From: Bacteroidota bacterium
GTDB taxonomy: Bacteria > Bacteroidota > Bacteroidia > Chitinophagales > UBA8649
Reading direction: 5' to 3'
Assembly (NCBI GenBank): GCA_002862745.1
Contig: PKDX01000007.1
Coordinates: 1 to 64,000, forward strand
Length of the DNA: 64,000 nucleotides
The position numbers were made by a program, and so were the translations under genes. The notes under the pieces are model-generated. The model saw nothing but the letters and a program-made list of their open reading frames with translations, did not search any database and was not told the DNA's origin. Below are positions 19,401 through 28,346 of this stretch, piece after piece. The number at the start of each line of letters is the position of its first letter. The first letter of the stretch is position 1.

Positions 19401-22400
19401 GGTGGTGGTAATGGCGGTGCTGGTGGTAATGCAAGGAATGGTGATGGTTGTAATTTTATAGGATGCGGCGCATCATGGAGAAGAGGTCGAAATGGCCAAA
19501 CTGGTTCTGACGGGGCTGCAGGAACTAGTTTCAATGTTAATGACAGACCGAATAGTAATGGCACCTCAGAGGCTTTCTATATCCCAAATGATCAATCTGC
19601 TTCGGGAGCTGATGGCGGTGGCGGCGGCGGTGGCGGCGGTGGAAGCGGAGGTGAGAAAGGTACAGCATGTAGTTGTCTTGGAGGTTCTGAGCCTAGAGGC
19701 GACGGAGGCGACGGAGGCGAGGGAGGAGCCGGAGGTCTCGGGGGTGCCGGTGGTTTTGGCGGTGGTGGAAACTTCGGAGCTTACTTCTATAATTGCGTAA
19801 ACTCTGATTTTCAGTTTAGTTCAATAGCATTAGGATCTTCTGGATTGGGTGGACTGGGTGCCGCAGGTCAACAAGGGAAGCCCGGTGCTCAAGGACAAAA
19901 TGGTGTATCAGCAGTTCTTCAAGGAACTGGAAACTGCGGTGGAAATAATGATGCATCTGGCGGTAATGGCGGAAGTGGGGGTAATGGCGGTAATGGCGGT
20001 CGTGGGCGTGATGGCGCTAATGGCTTATCGAGTGACTTTGTTGTTGTCGGGGGTGGAGTAAGTACTAACTTGTTGAATGGGAATACTGCAACAGTAGAAC
20101 TTCATGCTAAAAACATTTGTGCTTATTCAGAAGTACTACTTATTCAAAATAGTGGAGTATCCTCCCAATTGTTTGGTAATTGGACTTTAGAAAATGATGT
20201 GACCAATGCGTTAGGTTCAACTACATTAAGTGATGACACAGCAAAGATTTTTACAACCTCTAACAGTGGGAGTGACGATGTCGCGATAAATGGAATCGTT
20301 TATGAAGATTTCCTCAGAACAAATAGCGATAGGGTGTTACCTGAAATATTGGCCGAGCAAAATGCTCCATTTACTTTATCGTCTACTTCTATGTACGGCT
20401 CAATGTCTTCCTTTGATGTATGCGTTAACTCTAGTATTACATTCTCTTTAGGTAACAGCACTTCGGTTTCACCTGTTACAACAGAGTATGAGTGGACTAT
20501 AATTGATTTGGACAATGCTAATGCTGAGACTACTCCAAGTGGTGGGTCGAATGGAAGTCAAACGACACACTCCTTTACTAACGCGGGTGGTAATTATCAG
20601 GTACGACTTCGAGTAAATAGTTCATGTTGTGGATGGTCAGTTCCTGTGTATATGGATATCAATGTTTCTGAAGGTCCCGTGGGAACTCCAGTTATTACGA
20701 CTTCGAGCTCAAGCTTTACATTCTGTATCGGTGATACGGTAACCTTAGGTTTAACTGGACTGGTCGGTGCCAATTCTTTTGCATGGCAAGCTCCAGCTGG
20801 ATCTATCATTGAAGGTGGAACAAATACGTACACTGGATCAAAAGATACGGTAGAAGTGGTTATTGGAAGTATCTCAGGAGACTTCACAGCCTCAGGATTG
20901 AATGATTGTAATCAGTCAAGTGGATCGGCAAGTCAAGCAGGAACCTTTGTAGGTAGACCAACGGTGACCACGACCAATGATACCATGGAGGTCTGTGATG
21001 GTGATTTAGTTTATGTTTCTTCCTCTGTATCAGGAGGTACTACTCCTTACCAATATGATTGGTCTGGGGTATCCTCTTCTGTGGATTCCGTTCAGTATAC
21101 CTCCTCAGATTCTACCTACTATGTAACGGTAACTGACGTCAATGGATGTTCCTCGAATACAGATTCAACAACAATTATTAATGTTGCGCGTCCAATGGCG
21201 GGAACTATCAGTATTCCTGCTTTAGGAGGAGCGCTAACACAAACCATTTGTGGAGGAACTCCAATTAATGATCTTGTGGTCGCAGGAGCATCTGGAACTT
21301 CTTATCGCTGGATTTCTGGTGCGCTTGATCTTCAGACAGGTGGTGCAGTGAGCTTGTCAGATATTCCTGGAGAAACCTCTCTTTCGCTTACAGGAGCCTC
21401 CTTTGGAAGCGTTTCTGAGAATACCGTATTCTATCTTGTAGCTTCTACGGGAAGTGCTTGTCCAGAGGATACTTCAGATTTACCAAGCATTGCTAATACA
21501 AGTCCTCCGACCGACGCGGGTACAGATACAATAATCTGTAATGGAGATGTTATTAATCTAAATGGTGTGGTGGACCTTCCGTTCTCCGTGTCAAGGTCAA
21601 CGGTTTCAAATTCCTTTAACACTGTATCAGATAATGGAAGTGTTCTATTGATCAATTCACCAGGTGGAAATGATTCATTGATTACCATTGAAATAGAAAT
21701 TGCTTCAAGCGCTGACCCTAGCCTTTCGCTTTGTGGATCTGCATATACCGTGGAATACTCTGCTGATGGTTCAAGTTGGAGATCCTTCCAGTGTGCGCCG
21801 ATTGGGTTTGTAGTTTCAAATGCATTAGATAATATCGGGATAGCACCTAACAACGATCCTTTAGTTGCTGACTCTTCTGTTTTTGTTCGTTTTGTTGACC
21901 TTGATGGAAGTAGTGACAACTTGGGGACAGTGTCCATAAATGCTACCTATCAAATCTATGGTTCAGCAAATACAGTGCAGTTTGAGTGGTCACCAAGTAC
22001 TTATCTATCGACGGCTTCCTCATTAACTCCACAGGTAAATGCTACGGATACTATTACTTATACACTTACGGGCTATGAGATAAATCTAAGCGGAGATACC
22101 ACGTGTATTGCTACTGACGATGTTTTAGTTACGGTAAATTCACTGCCAACGGAGGTTACCACCTTCTCAGGATTAGATACAATCTGTAGTGGAACTTCAA
22201 TTACCTTGACAGCTGCCGGAGGTACTGAGGGTTCTGGTGCTACCTATGAATGGTATGCTTCAGGTCCTGGGGTAGGTCCAATTCTCAGTACAACAAGCAG
22301 TGTAACGGTCTCGCCAAGTGCAAGTATCTCTTATTATGTGCGTAGAATTCCAACATCCACAGGATGTTCGACACCTACGGCATACTTCAGTGATGAGGTG

Positions 22401-24350
22401 GTTGTCAATACCACGCCTACAGCACCATCTGCTGGAGGAACGATTATCACTGCGGGTACAACAGCATCCTTGTCAGCCTCAGGTGCAGGGCCTAATGATA
22501 CCTATCATTGGTTTGATGCATCAACTGGCGGTGTGGAGTTAACTACGGGTGCTACTTACACAACGCCAGTATTAAACGCAACGACGACATACTATGTTGA
22601 GCTTCTTGATGTAACGGGTGGTTGTCCAAGTGCACGTACACCAGTGACTGTAACAGTCAATCCTGCGCCTTCATTTATTTGGACTGGATTAACATCAAGT
22701 GATTGGAATATTATCACCAATTGGGTCAGTGGAGTCGTTCCCGGTTCGACGGACGTTGCTACTATTCCTGCTACAGGGGTTACCAATTATCCAATGATTA
22801 CAGGAACGGCGAACGTTGGTCCAACGGTGATCGAAAGCGGCGCTAATATGCGTATTGCTCCTGGAGGGGTATTAAATGTGCTTGATGTTTTCGCTAACAA
22901 TGGTACGTTGACCTTAATGTCTGATGCCACAGGAGATGGTGTGCTTATGGATACCGCTGCAGGTGCTCAGTTTAGTGGTTCTATAACGGTTGAGCGTTAC
23001 AATCCTGGTGATCAATTCCATATTCTAGGTACTCCAGTAGTGGCTAACTTAACTCAGATTGGAGATGATGTAAGCGGTCCTCTAGGTAATGGCTTAGTCG
23101 GAACTGACGGGGTAGCAGTATCTCCGGATTTAACGACTCAGACTTATCTCAATTCTGGGGTATGTGATTCATTAAATGTTGGTTCGAACTATGGTAATGT
23201 TTTCTCCTATGATGAGTCTCTTGCCAACAACTGTTCTTTTGAAGGTTGGGTAGTAGAATCGGCTGGTGTTATGGAGCCTGGTAAGGGATATATGACCTTC
23301 CTCGTTCCTGGAAGTACTGTAGACTTTACGGGTACGCCAAACACCGGAAGTATTACAACGCCTTCAATGACGAATAGCGGTGGAGGTATATTCAGCGGCG
23401 CAGGTTGGAATCTCCTAGCTAACCCATATCCATCCTACGTTAATACGGCGGACTTCATTGTTGCCAATCCGGGAGTTAACAGTCCGAATACGTTTACAGA
23501 TACAGGGGTGTATACAGGATCGTATCAATCCATTCTTCCAGTAACTGGTCAGAATGTGATTGCTATTGCACAAGGTTTTGTAATGCGAAATGGTGCTAAC
23601 GCTGCAGCATCTCCAATTGATCCAACCTTCACCAACGACATGCGTAGTACTACAGGTACTGGATTCCGATCGAACTTACTAGGTCTTCAAGTTGATGTAT
23701 TGAGTGAGAACGGTCGTGATAAGACAGAGGTCTTCTTTGCCGAGGGAGCTACTGAAGGATTTGATGTTATGGGCGATGGTGTGAAGCATCAATCTCAGAC
23801 AGGACGTCCAACAATTTCCACTCGATTTGAGGATACTCATTTGGGAGTTCAAACTTACCCGTTAACCGATGATATTTCACGTGTTATCGAATTGGATGTA
23901 AGTCCTGGGTTGGCAACAAACTTCTCGTTTGTGGTTGATGCGGATCGAATTCCTCTAGCATACGATGTGTTCTTAATTGACCGCGTAAATCAAACACGTC
24001 AAAACATTCGAACTATAGCGTCATTGGAGATAGCCAATGATGAGGAGGTTATCTCATCAGGTCGATTTGCTATAGAGATCTCTAAGGCAAATGCAACGAC
24101 TTCAATAGATGACATGTTTGCCAATGTTATGATTTGGGATGTTGATGGAACAATCATTATCGATCCATCAAATGCATCCTTCGCGAATAACTATCGGGTT
24201 GAGGTGTTTGATATGTTAGGTAGACTGATTATGAGTGCACCGAACGCTGATGGCGTTACGGAAATAGACCTCACACCTCATAGAGGATATGTAAATATTC
24301 GCTTATCGGGAGAGGGCTCTGCTATGACAACAAAATTGTTTGTCAAATAA
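16497..24350 (+). CDS. Giant glycine-rich T9SS-secreted adhesin-like protein
   Basis: A 2617-residue secreted protein. Order seen: signal peptide (1-31, ending ATFAQ); Ig/PKD-like domains with paired Cys; two SprB-type repeats (about 518-660, DITCYGGNDGTASV and DPSCFGSADGTVSV); a beta-helix-like region (about 765-910, with LLEGTYN and VILDGGYS); a Gly/Asn/Asp-rich region (about 911-1180) with short Cys clusters; more Ig-like domains (1200-2060); a G8/parallel-beta-like segment (WTGLTSSDWNIITNW, about 2060-2300); and a type A T9SS sorting domain (last 80 residues, VEVFDMLGRLI ... TKLFVK). Probably anchored at or released from the cell surface. A strong terminator follows 19 bases after the stop. 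SprB-like repeats suggest a surface adhesin; ligand unknown. Confidence 0.85.
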   Translation: MTTLQKPSLKATFYVAIFLFSLLLQPTATFAQCPDNGQYMGERTPGSGPPSLACSWQTQVVGPREEWDFNVQQGVTYIWSFLQGGGNASWDTQITGFREGPQSVAFFNDDAGPFIQSEVTWTSDWTGQIDVLINRYNCQGYGSAGSATLAYRKAAPSVSIDQGNEVNTCNGLTSLSATQTYDFDGSVVWSLVSGAGTVNPNTGSVTGIPVNSSGVFQATADNGGCLGTATITVYNRTPDQVVISGGGTYCNSATLNASNGSGGTIYWQGTTANGTSTATPSSSQVVTATGTYYFRSYNATYDCWGAETSVDVIITNPVLTSPLASTSICEGETVSLSASYNNGISPTYQWEYDDGSGFADVVNDVPLGAVYAGANTTSLTITGLSSAGDYRLRVDDAGSNCGTSYTNSAAVSINPLLDAIDSITSSGSGCGSLLLTANSNEISLGGYTADFYRDDNLNGSFDEGVDVFVGSGASVAITSPGTQTIFVRQRNATTGCSGPVMDTTIIIGATFSFSATSQTDITCYGGNDGTASVTPDTSAVAPISYAWSHGLTTSGGLSSSAASLTAGNYTVTATDASGCSATEVFTISQPNEVFATVTSTDPSCFGSADGTVSVSPSGGSGTGYTYQWTPAPSGTGFDAGSYNIVVSDDNGCQSSAQITATFQNPLPVSISSSVGNNCGGSLIQSASIDLTATGGTSPYTFFQEDGSVDVDVTTQLPLISSTSSYSEDFYASDANGCLSTLVNVVTPLVGQSASSDPTAYCGNFIYVSPSGGGNAGTPDCPMGLDNNLWNEVTATRNVIRLLEGTYNLSDGLDIPADVILDGGYSVSNSGDWFKSSSSVTNVQVNSASVKTADVNGVTVGHYIGMDILGDNVTIQDLTLNVLPNGASGYTNQRGRSIYGIYANTRSNINVYRVAVATGNASNGGDGSTPTSSLGANNGGAGGSHTDGTDRGCDGNVPAGASGAFGGGTGGGNGGAGGNARNGDGCNFIGCGASWRRGRNGQTGSDGAAGTSFNVNDRPNSNGTSEAFYIPNDQSASGADGGGGGGGGGGSGGEKGTACSCLGGSEPRGDGGDGGEGGAGGLGGAGGFGGGGNFGAYFYNCVNSDFQFSSIALGSSGLGGLGAAGQQGKPGAQGQNGVSAVLQGTGNCGGNNDASGGNGGSGGNGGNGGRGRDGANGLSSDFVVVGGGVSTNLLNGNTATVELHAKNICAYSEVLLIQNSGVSSQLFGNWTLENDVTNALGSTTLSDDTAKIFTTSNSGSDDVAINGIVYEDFLRTNSDRVLPEILAEQNAPFTLSSTSMYGSMSSFDVCVNSSITFSLGNSTSVSPVTTEYEWTIIDLDNANAETTPSGGSNGSQTTHSFTNAGGNYQVRLRVNSSCCGWSVPVYMDINVSEGPVGTPVITTSSSSFTFCIGDTVTLGLTGLVGANSFAWQAPAGSIIEGGTNTYTGSKDTVEVVIGSISGDFTASGLNDCNQSSGSASQAGTFVGRPTVTTTNDTMEVCDGDLVYVSSSVSGGTTPYQYDWSGVSSSVDSVQYTSSDSTYYVTVTDVNGCSSNTDSTTIINVARPMAGTISIPALGGALTQTICGGTPINDLVVAGASGTSYRWISGALDLQTGGAVSLSDIPGETSLSLTGASFGSVSENTVFYLVASTGSACPEDTSDLPSIANTSPPTDAGTDTIICNGDVINLNGVVDLPFSVSRSTVSNSFNTVSDNGSVLLINSPGGNDSLITIEIEIASSADPSLSLCGSAYTVEYSADGSSWRSFQCAPIGFVVSNALDNIGIAPNNDPLVADSSVFVRFVDLDGSSDNLGTVSINATYQIYGSANTVQFEWSPSTYLSTASSLTPQVNATDTITYTLTGYEINLSGDTTCIATDDVLVTVNSLPTEVTTFSGLDTICSGTSITLTAAGGTEGSGATYEWYASGPGVGPILSTTSSVTVSPSASISYYVRRIPTSTGCSTPTAYFSDEVVVNTTPTAPSAGGTIITAGTTASLSASGAGPNDTYHWFDASTGGVELTTGATYTTPVLNATTTYYVELLDVTGGCPSARTPVTVTVNPAPSFIWTGLTSSDWNIITNWVSGVVPGSTDVATIPATGVTNYPMITGTANVGPTVIESGANMRIAPGGVLNVLDVFANNGTLTLMSDATGDGVLMDTAAGAQFSGSITVERYNPGDQFHILGTPVVANLTQIGDDVSGPLGNGLVGTDGVAVSPDLTTQTYLNSGVCDSLNVGSNYGNVFSYDESLANNCSFEGWVVESAGVMEPGKGYMTFLVPGSTVDFTGTPNTGSITTPSMTNSGGGIFSGAGWNLLANPYPSYVNTADFIVANPGVNSPNTFTDTGVYTGSYQSILPVTGQNVIAIAQGFVMRNGANAAASPIDPTFTNDMRSTTGTGFRSNLLGLQVDVLSENGRDKTEVFFAEGATEGFDVMGDGVKHQSQTGRPTISTRFEDTHLGVQTYPLTDDISRVIELDVSPGLATNFSFVVDADRIPLAYDVFLIDRVNQTRQNIRTIASLEIANDEEVISSGRFAIEISKANATTSIDDMFANVMIWDVDGTIIIDPSNASFANNYRVEVFDMLGRLIMSAPNADGVTEIDLTPHRGYVNIRLSGEGSAMTTKLFVK

Positions 24351-24368
24351 ACAGGTAGTATACAATGG

Positions 24369-24396
24369 AAAGGGGAGCAATATGCTCCCCTTTTTT
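24369..24396 (+). terminator. Rho-independent terminator after the giant adhesin gene
   Basis: A perfect GGGGAGC/GCTCCCC stem (24372-24378 with 24384-24390) around the loop AATAT is flanked by AAA and followed by six T. It separates the adhesin gene from the ACP-KAS III operon, whose promoter box begins about 10 bases downstream. Confidence 0.9.
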
Positions 24397-24405
24397 GTAG
24401 GTTTT

Positions 24406-24413
24406 TATCTTTG
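24406..24413 (+). promoter_or_regulatory. -7 box placed 4 bases before the ACP start codon
   Basis: TATCTTTG is followed by GACT and ATG. It is an exact TAnnTTTG match just after the terminator, so it probably drives the seven-gene operon as a leaderless transcript. Confidence 0.55.
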
Positions 24414-24417
24414 GACT

Positions 24418-24651
24418 ATGATCAGTGAAAAGGAGTTTTATAAACATCTTGTTCAAGAGCTTGGTATGGAATTGAGCGATGCTGAAAGGGATTTCAACTT
24501 TCGATCAAGTTCCTTATGGTCCTCGATGTTAGCCTTAGTCACTATAGCCTATATCGATGCGCAGTACGGCGTATTAGTCTCCTCATCGCAAATGAAACAA
24601 GCTCAAACCCTGGGAGATTTGTTTGATATTGTTGCACAAAACCAGGGTTAA
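24418..24651 (+). CDS. Acyl carrier protein-like protein
   Basis: A 77-residue protein with the four-helix ACP pattern: an N-terminal helix (ISEKEFYKHLVQELGM), the modification segment SSSLWSSMLALVTIAYIDAQYGV and a final TLGDLFDIV helix. The usual Asp-Ser-Leu at the phosphopantetheine site reads Ser-Ser-Met here, preceded by Trp, so it is a divergent, dedicated ACP rather than the housekeeping AcpP. The ATG at 24418 follows a promoter box; frame upstream is non-coding terminator sequence. Its stop overlaps the KAS III start (TAATG), which indicates that the two work together. Confidence 0.75.
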   Translation: MISEKEFYKHLVQELGMELSDAERDFNFRSSSLWSSMLALVTIAYIDAQYGVLVSSSQMKQAQTLGDLFDIVAQNQG

Positions 24652-25607
24652 TGATTCTCCAAAGCAGTTCTAGAATATGTGGCATTGAGTCGCTATTGCC
24701 TAAAGGCCAAGCCCTTAATGAGGATATAGGTTATGATCAAAATTGGATTGATAGAATAGGTATTAATAGTCGATATATTGCCCAATCATTAGATCGCCTT
24801 GATGAATTCGCTAAACTTGCTTCGGTGAATTTGTGTGATAGATTGTCATGGTCTATGGCAGATATAGATGTGTGTGTAGTGATTACTCAAACTCCAGACA
24901 ATCAACTTCCCGGCATTGCCATCCATCTTCAACATTTGTTGGGATTGCGGGAAGATGCTATATGTTTTGACATAAATTTAGGATGCTCAGGCTATCCTTA
25001 TGGCCTCTATGTAGTGGGTTCGCTTTTGGAAAAGACAAAAGGAAAAGGTTTGTTGATTACAGGTGATTTTTCCTCTAGAATTATTGATCCGTTGGATACT
25101 GCGACCCTTCCAATTTTTTCCGACGGAATTGCTGTTACTGCATTGGCCTATGAAGCTGACTCAAACATGATGTTTTCTCTTCATACGGATGGACAGGGTA
25201 GCCAGGCAATTCATTGTCCGAATCAGGGAGCACTTACTATGGATGGTATGGCTGTATTTTCCTTTGCACTTGCACAAATACCTTTGCATATTAACCGGTT
25301 TGTAGATGAAACTGCTATAGACTCATCAGATATTGATCAAGTCTTTCTGCATCAAGCCAATAAGATGATTTCTGAGGGAATTATTCGACGTCTTGATTGG
25401 CCAAAGGCGCTCTTTCCTACGACATTGATGAAGTATGGTAATACCTCTTCAGCGTCTATACCTTTAACGATATGTGACCATTATGCGAATGCAGCGAAGG
25501 CATCGAAACAATTAGCCTTACTCACTGGATTTGGAGTTGGGCTATCCTGGGGGAGTGCGATAGTACAGCTTGATAACGATATGTTGATCAACACAGCCTT
25601 TCAATGA
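24651..25607 (+). CDS. 3-oxoacyl-ACP synthase III-like enzyme
   Basis: A 318-residue thiolase-fold enzyme with a complete KAS III triad: Cys112 (INLGCSGYPYGL), His234 (VFLHQANKMI) and Asn264 (YGNTSSASIP). It should condense an acyl-CoA with malonyl-ACP, or transfer an acyl group, most likely on the preceding ACP. It overlaps the ACP gene by 1 base and the glycosyltransferase by 4. Its place in a glycan operon, not among fat genes, suggests a dedicated short acyl chain for decorating a sugar; that is an inference. Confidence 0.85.
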   Translation: MILQSSSRICGIESLLPKGQALNEDIGYDQNWIDRIGINSRYIAQSLDRLDEFAKLASVNLCDRLSWSMADIDVCVVITQTPDNQLPGIAIHLQHLLGLREDAICFDINLGCSGYPYGLYVVGSLLEKTKGKGLLITGDFSSRIIDPLDTATLPIFSDGIAVTALAYEADSNMMFSLHTDGQGSQAIHCPNQGALTMDGMAVFSFALAQIPLHINRFVDETAIDSSDIDQVFLHQANKMISEGIIRRLDWPKALFPTTLMKYGNTSSASIPLTICDHYANAAKASKQLALLTGFGVGLSWGSAIVQLDNDMLINTAFQ

Positions 25608-26491
25608 AATTCTCTGTTGTCATACCATGTTATAAATCAACTGCGGCCCTAGATGCCTTAGTAGCTGATATATTGTCTCAATATGAAGATCATTGCCATG
25701 AAATACTTCTCGTTCAAGATGGCCCTGATGAAACAACTTTAGCCCGCCTTCAGGGTATAGCGTCTACTGCAGGATGTGTAAAAGTGATGCAATTGGAGAA
25801 GAATGCAGGGCAGCACCAAGCAACACTTTGTGGACTGCAACATGCCGATTCCGCGTATTTCGTGATTACAATGGATGATGATGGACAGGTTCAAGCCGAA
25901 GAGATAAGTAAACTTACAACCAAGGCAACTCAATCAAACGCTGATATTACCTACGGGCTTTATACAAAGCGCTATCACAGCAGGGTTAGGCAAGCAATAA
26001 GTAAGTTTTTCAGCAAAACAATAAGTCGTTATTCCAATATACCTTCTCAAGGCTCTTCCTTTAAACTCATTGCACCGCGCGTGGTGACTCGTCTTAAGAC
26101 GTATACTGCACCCTTTGTGTATCTGGACGAAGTATTTGCTTGGTATAGCGATACGACTGTTTTTACTGAGGTTAATCATATCCCTCGAAAAGAAGGTTCT
26201 TCGGGTTACACTTGGCTAAAGCTTATTGCGTTAGGTTGGAGAATAATGGTGCATTATACATCTATTCCTTATCGATTGATGGTATATGTTGGCTTTACCC
26301 TACTGATAGGCACAATTATCTCAGGCTATGATTGGTTGTATCATTGGGCCATGGGACAGTTTCCAGTTTTTGATATTCCCGTTGTTATTCTTCTGCTGTG
26401 TACTCTTGCAATTCTATTGGTTGGTCTGGGATGTACGGGGTCACTCCAACGCAAGAAAGGTGTGGAATCTAAATCAAAGGGAAGAGGCTAG
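25604..26491 (+). CDS. GT2-family glycosyltransferase, ArnC/DPM1-like
   Basis: A 295-residue inner-membrane glycosyltransferase. The GT-A domain begins FSVVIPCYKSTAALDALV, has VQDGPDE and the metal-binding TMDDDGQ, and QGSSFKLI. Two hydrophobic helices at the C-terminus (about 225-248 and 258-280) match polyprenyl-phosphate glycosyltransferases that load a sugar onto undecaprenyl phosphate. Start ATG overlaps the KAS III stop (ATGA). It would supply a lipid-linked sugar to the pathway of this operon. Confidence 0.85.
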   Translation: MKFSVVIPCYKSTAALDALVADILSQYEDHCHEILLVQDGPDETTLARLQGIASTAGCVKVMQLEKNAGQHQATLCGLQHADSAYFVITMDDDGQVQAEEISKLTTKATQSNADITYGLYTKRYHSRVRQAISKFFSKTISRYSNIPSQGSSFKLIAPRVVTRLKTYTAPFVYLDEVFAWYSDTTVFTEVNHIPRKEGSSGYTWLKLIALGWRIMVHYTSIPYRLMVYVGFTLLIGTIISGYDWLYHWAMGQFPVFDIPVVILLLCTLAILLVGLGCTGSLQRKKGVESKSKGRG

Positions 26492-26508
26492 GATATTAAG
26501 TTGAAGTG

Positions 26509-27114
26509 ATGCAAGCGATTTGGACAAAAGACGTTCGATTAGATCAGTTGACAGCGAAAGACTGTGAAATGGTGCGACAATGGCGAAATGCAGAGCATAT
26601 AAGGCAACATATGTTCTATCAAGAAGTTATTACTCCCGAGGCACAAAAAAGTTGGTTTGACTCTTTGCGGCCCGAAGCTGATTTCTACTATGTGATTACC
26701 GCAGATAAACCTATAGGATTGATTCATGTAAAAGACTTGCAAAATGGTATTGGGAATGCCGGGCTTTTTATACATGATCAGTCTTACTGGGGGACCCCGT
26801 TTCCTGTGTTGGCTTCAATGACTTTACTTACGGCCTTTTTCAGCCGCAGTGATGTGCATACCATGGTGGCATCTGTACGTCCTGAAAACACGATCTCCAA
26901 AGAATACAACGAGCAGCTAGGCTTTCATTCCATTGCAGTCGATAAGATGGTCCTTGATAAGTCTAGCTTTTACAAAAACGTAGAGACGTCCTCCTTGCTT
27001 CAGATCCTATGCAAAGCCAATCCTGTGGTCAGCATTGCTACAGATGTTCAAGACCGAACAACATATGATGCACGATCGGTGCCAATGGAAGTAGTCTTGC
27101 ATCGAATAGGGTGA
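26509..27114 (+). CDS. GNAT-family N-acyltransferase, PseH/WecD-like
   Basis: A 201-residue protein of the GNAT fold. The start VRLDQLTAKDCEMVRQWRNAEHIR and EAQKSWFDSL resemble sugar-amine acetyltransferases such as PseH, and the C-terminal Asn in VRPENTISKEYNEQLGF marks the acyl-CoA or acyl-ACP site. The last 40 residues extend beyond the usual domain. A GTG one codon earlier is an alternative start. With ACP and KAS III two genes upstream, the donor may be an acyl-ACP; that is inference. Confidence 0.75.
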   Translation: MQAIWTKDVRLDQLTAKDCEMVRQWRNAEHIRQHMFYQEVITPEAQKSWFDSLRPEADFYYVITADKPIGLIHVKDLQNGIGNAGLFIHDQSYWGTPFPVLASMTLLTAFFSRSDVHTMVASVRPENTISKEYNEQLGFHSIAVDKMVLDKSSFYKNVETSSLLQILCKANPVVSIATDVQDRTTYDARSVPMEVVLHRIG

Positions 27115-27172
27115 GGTCAATCATTTATGATTGTACCGACTGAACTTACTACCTTTAGTGTGTTACAGGCGT

Positions 27173-27790
27173 ATGAATGTTTTTATTTTAAGTTCAGGTC
27201 GAACAGGTACAGTGACTTTTGCTGCAGCATGTAAACATATCAAGGGCTATAGCGTAGGCCATGAACAAAATGTTTGCTTAACCGGTGAAGATCGATTCTC
27301 GTATCCTGATAATCATATTGAAGTAGATAATCGATTATCCTGGCTTCTAGGTCGTTTGGATAGTCGTCACAACAGCTCGACGTTTTATGTTCATTTGACA
27401 AGGGACCCAAAGAATGTATATGAGAGCTTTTACCGTCGAAGAAATCGCTTTAGAACTATTGTCAATGCCTATCATGAAGGTATTCTGATGAGATCGGATG
27501 CTGTCTCTCAAGATTCTTGTAAAGATTTAGTTCATACAATTGACGCCAATATTAAACTTTTCCTAAAAGACAAGGAAGAATGCTCTGTCACTGTATCTCT
27601 CGAGAACATAGAAAGCGATTTTTTTGAATTTATACGTTGTATTGGAGCAGAAATCGATGAAGAGAAGGCATTAAAGGCATTGCATACAGCACATAATTCA
27701 AGTCCTGGTAATCGATTGGTTGCTCTTGTAAGAAGTTACGGAAGCTATGTTAGGCACAGAATACTAAGATTTCCTACTCCTTTTAAATAA
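27173..27790 (+). CDS. Sulfotransferase-like P-loop protein
   Basis: A 205-residue cytoplasmic protein. Its N-terminus VFILSSGRTGTVTFAAAC resembles the 5'-phosphosulfate loop of PAPS-dependent sulfotransferases, and YVHLTRDPKNVYESFYRRRNR resembles the 3'-phosphate site. It is shorter than most family members. The ATG at 27173 is chosen because a TTG at 27131 adds only non-conserved residues. It stands in the glycan operon, so sulfation of a sugar is plausible, but the substrate is unknown. Confidence 0.6.
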   Translation: MNVFILSSGRTGTVTFAAACKHIKGYSVGHEQNVCLTGEDRFSYPDNHIEVDNRLSWLLGRLDSRHNSSTFYVHLTRDPKNVYESFYRRRNRFRTIVNAYHEGILMRSDAVSQDSCKDLVHTIDANIKLFLKDKEECSVTVSLENIESDFFEFIRCIGAEIDEEKALKALHTAHNSSPGNRLVALVRSYGSYVRHRILRFPTPFK

Positions 27791-27794
27791 TGGT

Positions 27795-28346
27795 ATGACA
27801 GACTTTAACTCACTTTATTCGAAAACACATAGGAAGCGATTTAAAAAGACGCTTTCCGTCTTAAATCAGCATGTCACTAAGGATTTAAGTATTCTCGATA
27901 TTGGACCTGAGAATCCTTTAAGTTTCTTGATGAAAGAGGAAGGCTTCACCGTAACGAATACTCCGACCGGCATAGATCTTGATTACCCTGAACAGTGGGG
28001 AGATGTATTGACTCCAAACTATGATGTGATCACAGCATTTGAAGTATTGGAGCATATGGTAAATCCGTTTACCTTACTTCATAATACGAATGCATCGCTT
28101 CTTGTAGCTTCTGTCCCATTAAACGTATGGTTTAGTCCAGCATATTGGAATAATACTTCCGACTATGACAAGCACTACCATGAGTTTGAAGCACGACAAT
28201 TTGATTTCCTTCTTCATAAAGCAGGATGGGAGGTTGTATATTCAGAAAAATGGAAATTTTTCCATAATAAAATTGGTATTAGACCTGTCCTACGTCGCTT
28301 TTTTCCAAGCTATTATTTTGTAGTTGCTAAACGAAAGCATGGCTAA
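27795..28346 (+). CDS. Class I SAM-dependent methyltransferase-like protein
   Basis: A 183-residue Rossmann methyltransferase-like protein. SILDIGPENPLSFLM carries a modified motif I, FEVLEHMVNPFTLL is the motif typical of family 11/12 methyltransferases, and LLVASVPLN is the following strand. Motif I has IGPENP in place of the usual GxGxG. It starts 4 bases after the sulfotransferase-like gene and overlaps the next gene by 8 bases. Substrate unknown; a sugar or lipid of the operon is likely. Confidence 0.7.
   Translation: MTDFNSLYSKTHRKRFKKTLSVLNQHVTKDLSILDIGPENPLSFLMKEEGFTVTNTPTGIDLDYPEQWGDVLTPNYDVITAFEVLEHMVNPFTLLHNTNASLLVASVPLNVWFSPAYWNNTSDYDKHYHEFEARQFDFLLHKAGWEVVYSEKWKFFHNKIGIRPVLRRFFPSYYFVVAKRKHG

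Noticed and set aside
19325-19564. Proline-rich antisense frame in the glycine-rich region
   Set aside because: Antisense of GGN codons gives proline-rich open frames; composition artefact.
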